Assembly: GCA_041940525.1 (NCBI GenBank) | Contig: JBGTSB010000002.1 | Span: forward strand, 76,688-140,687 | DNA length: 64,000 nucleotides | Source: JAKAXS01 sp041940525 | GTDB lineage: Bacteria > Pseudomonadota > Alphaproteobacteria > Rhizobiales > Hyphomicrobiaceae | Reading direction: 5' to 3' | Shown here: positions 61,282 through 64,000 of the stretch, piece after piece | How the letters are laid out: each line of letters opens with the position of its first letter | Position numbering within the stretch: the stretch's first letter is position 1 | Notes under the pieces: generated by a model | Seen by the model: the letters and a program-made list of their open reading frames with translations, nothing else | What the model was told of the DNA's origin: nothing | The model's database searches: none | Program-made: the position numbers and the translations under genes

Positions 61282-62205
61282 TCAGTTAAGCGTCTCAAGC
61301 TCTTTGATGTCGCCGATATCCTTAAGGGTTTCGCTGGCTTTCGTGGCTGGTTTGGCCACGGCCGAAGGCTTGTTGGTTTTCGTTGCTGTAGCCTTAGGCA
61401 GAGTCCGAAGCGCGTTTCTGGTCCCAGATCCCATGTCAGCGTCGATCGGGCCATCGTATAGGCCGGCCTCAGAAAGACGACGCTGGACTTCTCGACGCGT
61501 CTCCACGGACATGCGCGTCGTATCGGCCATGATCGCATCGAAACCGTAGTAGTCGCCAAGGAACGAGAAACTTCTGAGGAGAAAGTCTGCAGCCTTCTTG
61601 GGATCTTTAGGAGCGATCTTACCGCGATCGTAAATAAGACTTAGCTCGAACTCAGACAGCGATCGCGATAGCCCATCGATGTCTTCAGCCTTGGTCGCTT
61701 TCAAGAGCCAGTTGTAGGCTCGAGTAGAGTTCTTCTTGATACCGTTCAACCCGTCGAGGTAAGTCTTCCCGACTGTATGCATAGAAGATCCATGGCCGGC
61801 CTCGGCTGCTTTCAGCCGCCACTCAAAGGCCTTGTTCTGATCTTTCGGAGCACCATGCAAACCGTTGAAATAGCACTGAGACAGTTGGATCATTCCATAG
61901 ACATCCCCTTTTCGCGCTCTCTGCTTGTACCCCTCAAGAACAGACAATTTCTTCTTCGTCGCGCTTGGCGCCGCGCCGTCGTTTGGCCGCAACCTTTTCA
62001 GGCGGAGCTTGGCCAACGCTGCGAACTGCCCGCTGGGATAAGCGTCAAGATATGCTCGAAACTCGGCCGCGTCGTTGCTGCCCTTGACGGAGTTCCAGAA
62101 CGCGATCTCAGCGTCGCTCGTCTGCGCATGCGATGGTAGCGTGGAAGCCAGAACGGCAAGCTGCGCGCATGCGACGGTCATATGAAACCTGTTGAGCATC
62201 CTCAC
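61282..62205 (-). CDS. Sel1-repeat, peptidoglycan-binding-like protein B with LETLN tail
   Basis: A 307-residue protein: signal peptide (3-27, ending SHAQT), a FWNSVKGS module (residues 35-75, AYLDAYPSGQFAALAKLRLK), three Sel1-type repeats (YGMIQLSQCYFNGLHGAPKD, GSSMHTVGKTYLDG) and a peptidoglycan_binding_1-like motif (VQRRLSEAGLYDGPIDADMG). It ends DIGDIKELETLN, a variant of the tail in neighbouring proteins. It starts ten bases after the stop of the paralogue below, so the two are one operon. Presumably periplasmic. Confidence 0.82.
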   Translation of the reverse strand: MRMLNRFHMTVACAQLAVLASTLPSHAQTSDAEIAFWNSVKGSNDAAEFRAYLDAYPSGQFAALAKLRLKRLRPNDGAAPSATKKKLSVLEGYKQRARKGDVYGMIQLSQCYFNGLHGAPKDQNKAFEWRLKAAEAGHGSSMHTVGKTYLDGLNGIKKNSTRAYNWLLKATKAEDIDGLSRSLSEFELSLIYDRGKIAPKDPKKAADFLLRSFSFLGDYYGFDAIMADTTRMSVETRREVQRRLSEAGLYDGPIDADMGSGTRNALRTLPKATATKTNKPSAVAKPATKASETLKDIGDIKELETLN

Positions 62206-62214
62206 TCGGTCCCT

Positions 62215-63309
62215 TTAATCCAGCTTTTCAAGCTCGTTGATATCCCCGAAACCCTGCAGCACTTCGCTTGGCGTCTTTAAAGGTTCGGTTGCTATCTTCT
62301 GCTTAGCAAGCTCGGGTAACATTCCAAGCGCTCGGATTGTGCCGCGACCAAAGTTGCCGTCGGCCTTGCCGTCATAGAGCCCCGCTTGGATCAGCCGCCC
62401 TTGCAGGGCCTTACGGGTCTGACTAGACCAGTATACAGACGCGGACTTTGCAAAATGCTCGAAGTTGTGCGGCGCGACTTCCTGGAATCCCGTGTAGAAA
62501 AAAGCTGCGGCTTTCTCGGGGTCTTTGGGAACGCCATTGCCGCCATCATGCATGTTGCCTAGCGCAAACCATGAGACTGCGTCGCCAGCCTCGGCGGCCC
62601 TCTTGTACCAGCGATAAGCCCTTACCAGGTCTTTTGGGATGCCGTCGCCCTGACTGTAGACGTTGGCAATTCGCGCCATCGCGTTTGAATTTCCCGCCTC
62701 AGCAGAATTGCGGTACCACTCAAGGGCTTTCGCCGCATCCTTCTCGACGCCTAGTCCGTGTTGATAGCCGTGACCGGTAAAAACCATGGCATTCACATGC
62801 CCTTTCTGCGCGGCACGCTTGTACCAAACGACCGCTTTCTTCCAATCTCTTCGGCCTTCAAGCTCATAAAGGGAATAGACGTAGTGATCGCCCATTTTAT
62901 ACATGCTGTGCACATCTCCCGCCTCGGCCGCCTTGCGAGTCCATTTGTAGGCCAGGCGCAGATCCTTCTTCTTTCCGCCACGGCCATACCGGTAGTCGTC
63001 GGCAAGGTTTGCCATGGTCTTTGAAGAAGGCGGATCGTTTGCGCTTTCTCGGGCTGAATCGGGATCTAGGCTCGAGCCTGTTTCGAGCTGATGAATGCGC
63101 TGGCGCGCACGATGTGCAAAGCCTCCGAACGGGTAGGTAGCGAGGTAAGCGCGGAGCAGCTCTACATTCTTGCTGTCCTTGACCGAATTCCAGAACTTGA
63201 CGTCGGCATCACCGCCGCCCGCCGAAGCAGTCGGTGCGGGAATACCTAGCGCAAGCGAGGCTCCTCCAAAAACTAGCCCCGCTAATGCTGTTTTCCATCC
63301 GATGCGCAT
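62215..63309 (-). CDS. Sel1-repeat, peptidoglycan-binding-like protein A with LEKLD tail
   Basis: A 364-residue paralogue of the downstream gene: signal peptide (6-30), a FWNSVKDS module (38-78, AYLATYPFGGFAHRARQR), at least five Sel1 repeats (for example GDVHSMYKMGDHYVYSLYEL, GNSNAMARIANVYSQGDGIP, GDAVSWFALGNMHDGGNGVP) and a peptidoglycan-binding-like end (LQGRLIQAGLYDGKADGNFG). It ends FGDINELEKLD. Sel1 proteins usually act as protein scaffolds. Its upstream flank holds a relic tail (63322-63345). Confidence 0.85.
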   Translation of the reverse strand: MRIGWKTALAGLVFGGASLALGIPAPTASAGGGDADVKFWNSVKDSKNVELLRAYLATYPFGGFAHRARQRIHQLETGSSLDPDSARESANDPPSSKTMANLADDYRYGRGGKKKDLRLAYKWTRKAAEAGDVHSMYKMGDHYVYSLYELEGRRDWKKAVVWYKRAAQKGHVNAMVFTGHGYQHGLGVEKDAAKALEWYRNSAEAGNSNAMARIANVYSQGDGIPKDLVRAYRWYKRAAEAGDAVSWFALGNMHDGGNGVPKDPEKAAAFFYTGFQEVAPHNFEHFAKSASVYWSSQTRKALQGRLIQAGLYDGKADGNFGRGTIRALGMLPELAKQKIATEPLKTPSEVLQGFGDINELEKLD

Positions 63310-63623
63310 TGACCCTGCCCCTCAGTCGAGCCGCTCCAGATCCGGAAATACACTCTTACGTCTCAAAGCTTATCGACGAACCTGCGCAACAAGAGATGCA
63401 TGACATGCTGCAACTGCGCGTCCTCGGTTCTGACTTGCAAACATCGGCGGATCATGCCGGCCTAATGTGCTTCATCTCCGAAGGCTGCATTCTCGGCGCT
63501 GAACGCTCTCGGTCAACCCAAAATCCCACGCCTGAATTCGAAAAGGCAGGCTTTGGGCCGTAAGCACCAACTTCCGTCCAAATCTCTGATTGAAGCTTGG
63601 TATCCTGCGGCCCGGAAGGCCGG
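63310..63623. other. region with a possible gene remnant upstream of the Sel1 operon
   Basis: No complete gene. It contains the tail-coding remnant described at 63322-63455 and the promoter region of the Sel1 pair. Confidence 0.4.
63322..63455 (-). pseudogene. remnant ending in FPDLERLD
   Basis: Minus strand, 63322-63345 reads FPDLERLD-stop, the neighbourhood tail, but an in-frame stop lies only 16 codons upstream. A 30-codon frame from the ATG at 63455 (ending RRFVDKL) abuts it in another frame. One frameshift would join them into a small tailed peptide. Read as a decayed gene; a sequencing error is possible. Confidence 0.35.
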
Positions 63624-63700
63624 TGGCGCACCCGATAGGATTCGAACCTATGACCTCTGCCTTCGGAGGGCAGCACTCTATCCAGCTGAGCTACGGGTGC
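63624..63700 (-). tRNA. tRNA-Arg (CCG)
   Basis: A cloverleaf can be drawn: acceptor GCACCCG (5' end at 63700) with CGGGTGC, D-stem with GTAGCTCAGCTGGATAGAG, anticodon stem CTGCC/GGCAG with loop CTCCGAA (anticodon CCG, codon CGG) and T-arm GGTTCGAATCC. Discriminator G and an encoded CCA (63624-63626) follow. Confidence 0.95.
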
Positions 63701-63727
63701 TTGAAACAGCGCTTTTCTTAAACTATT

Positions 63728-63759
63728 CGGGCGGTGGCTGCAATTGCCGCCACCGCCCG
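63728..63759. repeat. strong GC hairpin after the chemotaxis gene
   Basis: Arms CGGGCGGTGGC (63728-63738) and GCCACCGCCCG (63749-63759) pair perfectly around a 10-base loop. It lies 37 bases after the stop of the minus-strand chemotaxis gene and could end its transcript, but lacks a clear T-run. Confidence 0.55.
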
Positions 63760-63795
63760 TCCGCGTATCCCTCAAAGTTGTGTCGTTCCAGCCAG

Positions 63796-64000
63796 TTAGG
63801 CCGCCGCACGCTCGTCGTCACGCAGGGCTTGCAGGAACCGGTTGACAATGTCCGTCAGCTGGCCGGCTTCCTCAGAGAGGCTGTCGGCCGCCTTGAGAAC
63901 CGCAGTACTGGACTGGCTCGTCTCGTCAATTGCGCCTGAAACGCGGCTGATGTCGTCGGAGAGACGATCGGTGCCCTGGGCCGCCGCTTGCGCACTGCGC
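63796..64000 (-). CDS. methyl-accepting chemotaxis protein, C-terminal part
   Basis: The last 67 residues of a chemoreceptor-like protein cut by the window edge: the frame shows VSGAIDETSQSSTAVLKAAD, then LSEEAGQLTDIVNRFLQ and an acidic/alanine end DDERAAA. These are the terminal helices after the signalling domain. The pattern of A/S/T heptads is typical of MCPs. The sensor part is outside the window. Confidence 0.85.
   Translation of the reverse strand, partial: RSAQAAAQGTDRLSDDISRVSGAIDETSQSSTAVLKAADSLSEEAGQLTDIVNRFLQALRDDERAAA

Noticed and set aside
63452..63775. Minus-strand frame running across the tRNA
   Set aside because: It runs through the tRNA-Arg gene and the GC hairpin, so it is not a coding sequence.
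1..64000. CRISPR arrays, rRNA genes or insertion sequences
   Set aside because: No evenly spaced repeat array, rRNA sequence or transposase was seen anywhere in the window.

Overview
The window comes from a motile alphaproteobacterium of the order Hyphomicrobiales (Rhizobiales). The evidence is the flagellar gene order ftcR-flgE-flgK-flgL-flaF-flbT-flgD-fliQ-flhA-fliR, the FlbT/FlaF flagellin regulators, an imuA-imuB-dnaE2 SOS mutagenesis operon under an alphaproteobacterial-type LexA box (GTTC-N7-GTTC), and an overall high-GC coding style. I cannot fix the genus from sequence alone.

1-21.5 kb is a flagellar island. Almost everything is on the minus strand: basal-body genes (flgI, flgA, flgG, fliE, flgC, flgB), export and switch/motor genes (flhB, fliN, motA), a block of accessory genes (small membrane proteins, FliL-like, FlgN-like, short FlgJ, FliJ-like), fliR, flhA, fliQ, flgD, the flagellin regulators flbT/flaF, filament-hook genes flgL, flgK, flgE, and the regulator ftcR. 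Only flgF-fliI run on plus. A lysozyme-like GH24 gene lies just beyond ftcR. fliG and fliM are not between flhB and motA, where rhizobia usually have them.

21.6-31.5 kb is mostly DNA repair: a ligase-associated exonuclease and ATP-dependent ligase pair, and the imuA-imuB-dnaE2 operon. Between them are a secreted protein with a von Hippel-Lindau beta-like domain and two membrane-stress-type small proteins. 31.7-42.7 kb holds unlinked genes: an MFS transporter, an orphan amidoligase, a DksA/TraR-like zinc protein, a TPR plus DUF900-type hydrolase, a ChaA-type antiporter, a GGDEF-EAL protein, an alpha/beta hydrolase and a DUF2147 protein. 42.7-48.9 kb is a heavy-metal RND efflux module bounded by a 23-bp perfect direct repeat.

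49-53.9 kb is an ethanolamine ammonia-lyase locus (eutA, fused eutB-eutC), followed on the same strand by a 66-residue peptide gene and an HExxH peptide-hydroxylase-like gene, a possible RiPP-type pair. A 10-N assembly gap breaks eutA and makes a false frameshift. 

54.2-63.4 kb is the most unusual part. Five annotated secreted proteins (an S41 protease, a 200-residue protein related to the protease's own N-terminal domain, an HtrA homologue whose catalytic serine is alanine, and two Sel1-repeat proteins) end in nearly the same C-terminal tail, consensus (D/E)-L-E-(K/R)-L-D. A 35-codon reading frame and a gene remnant end the same way. The codons differ between copies, so selection appears to act on the peptide. 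Three of these proteins also share an N-terminal FWxSVK-type module. I propose that this is a tail-defined periplasmic protease/scaffold system. The window ends with tRNA-Arg(CCG) and the 3' end of a methyl-accepting chemotaxis gene.
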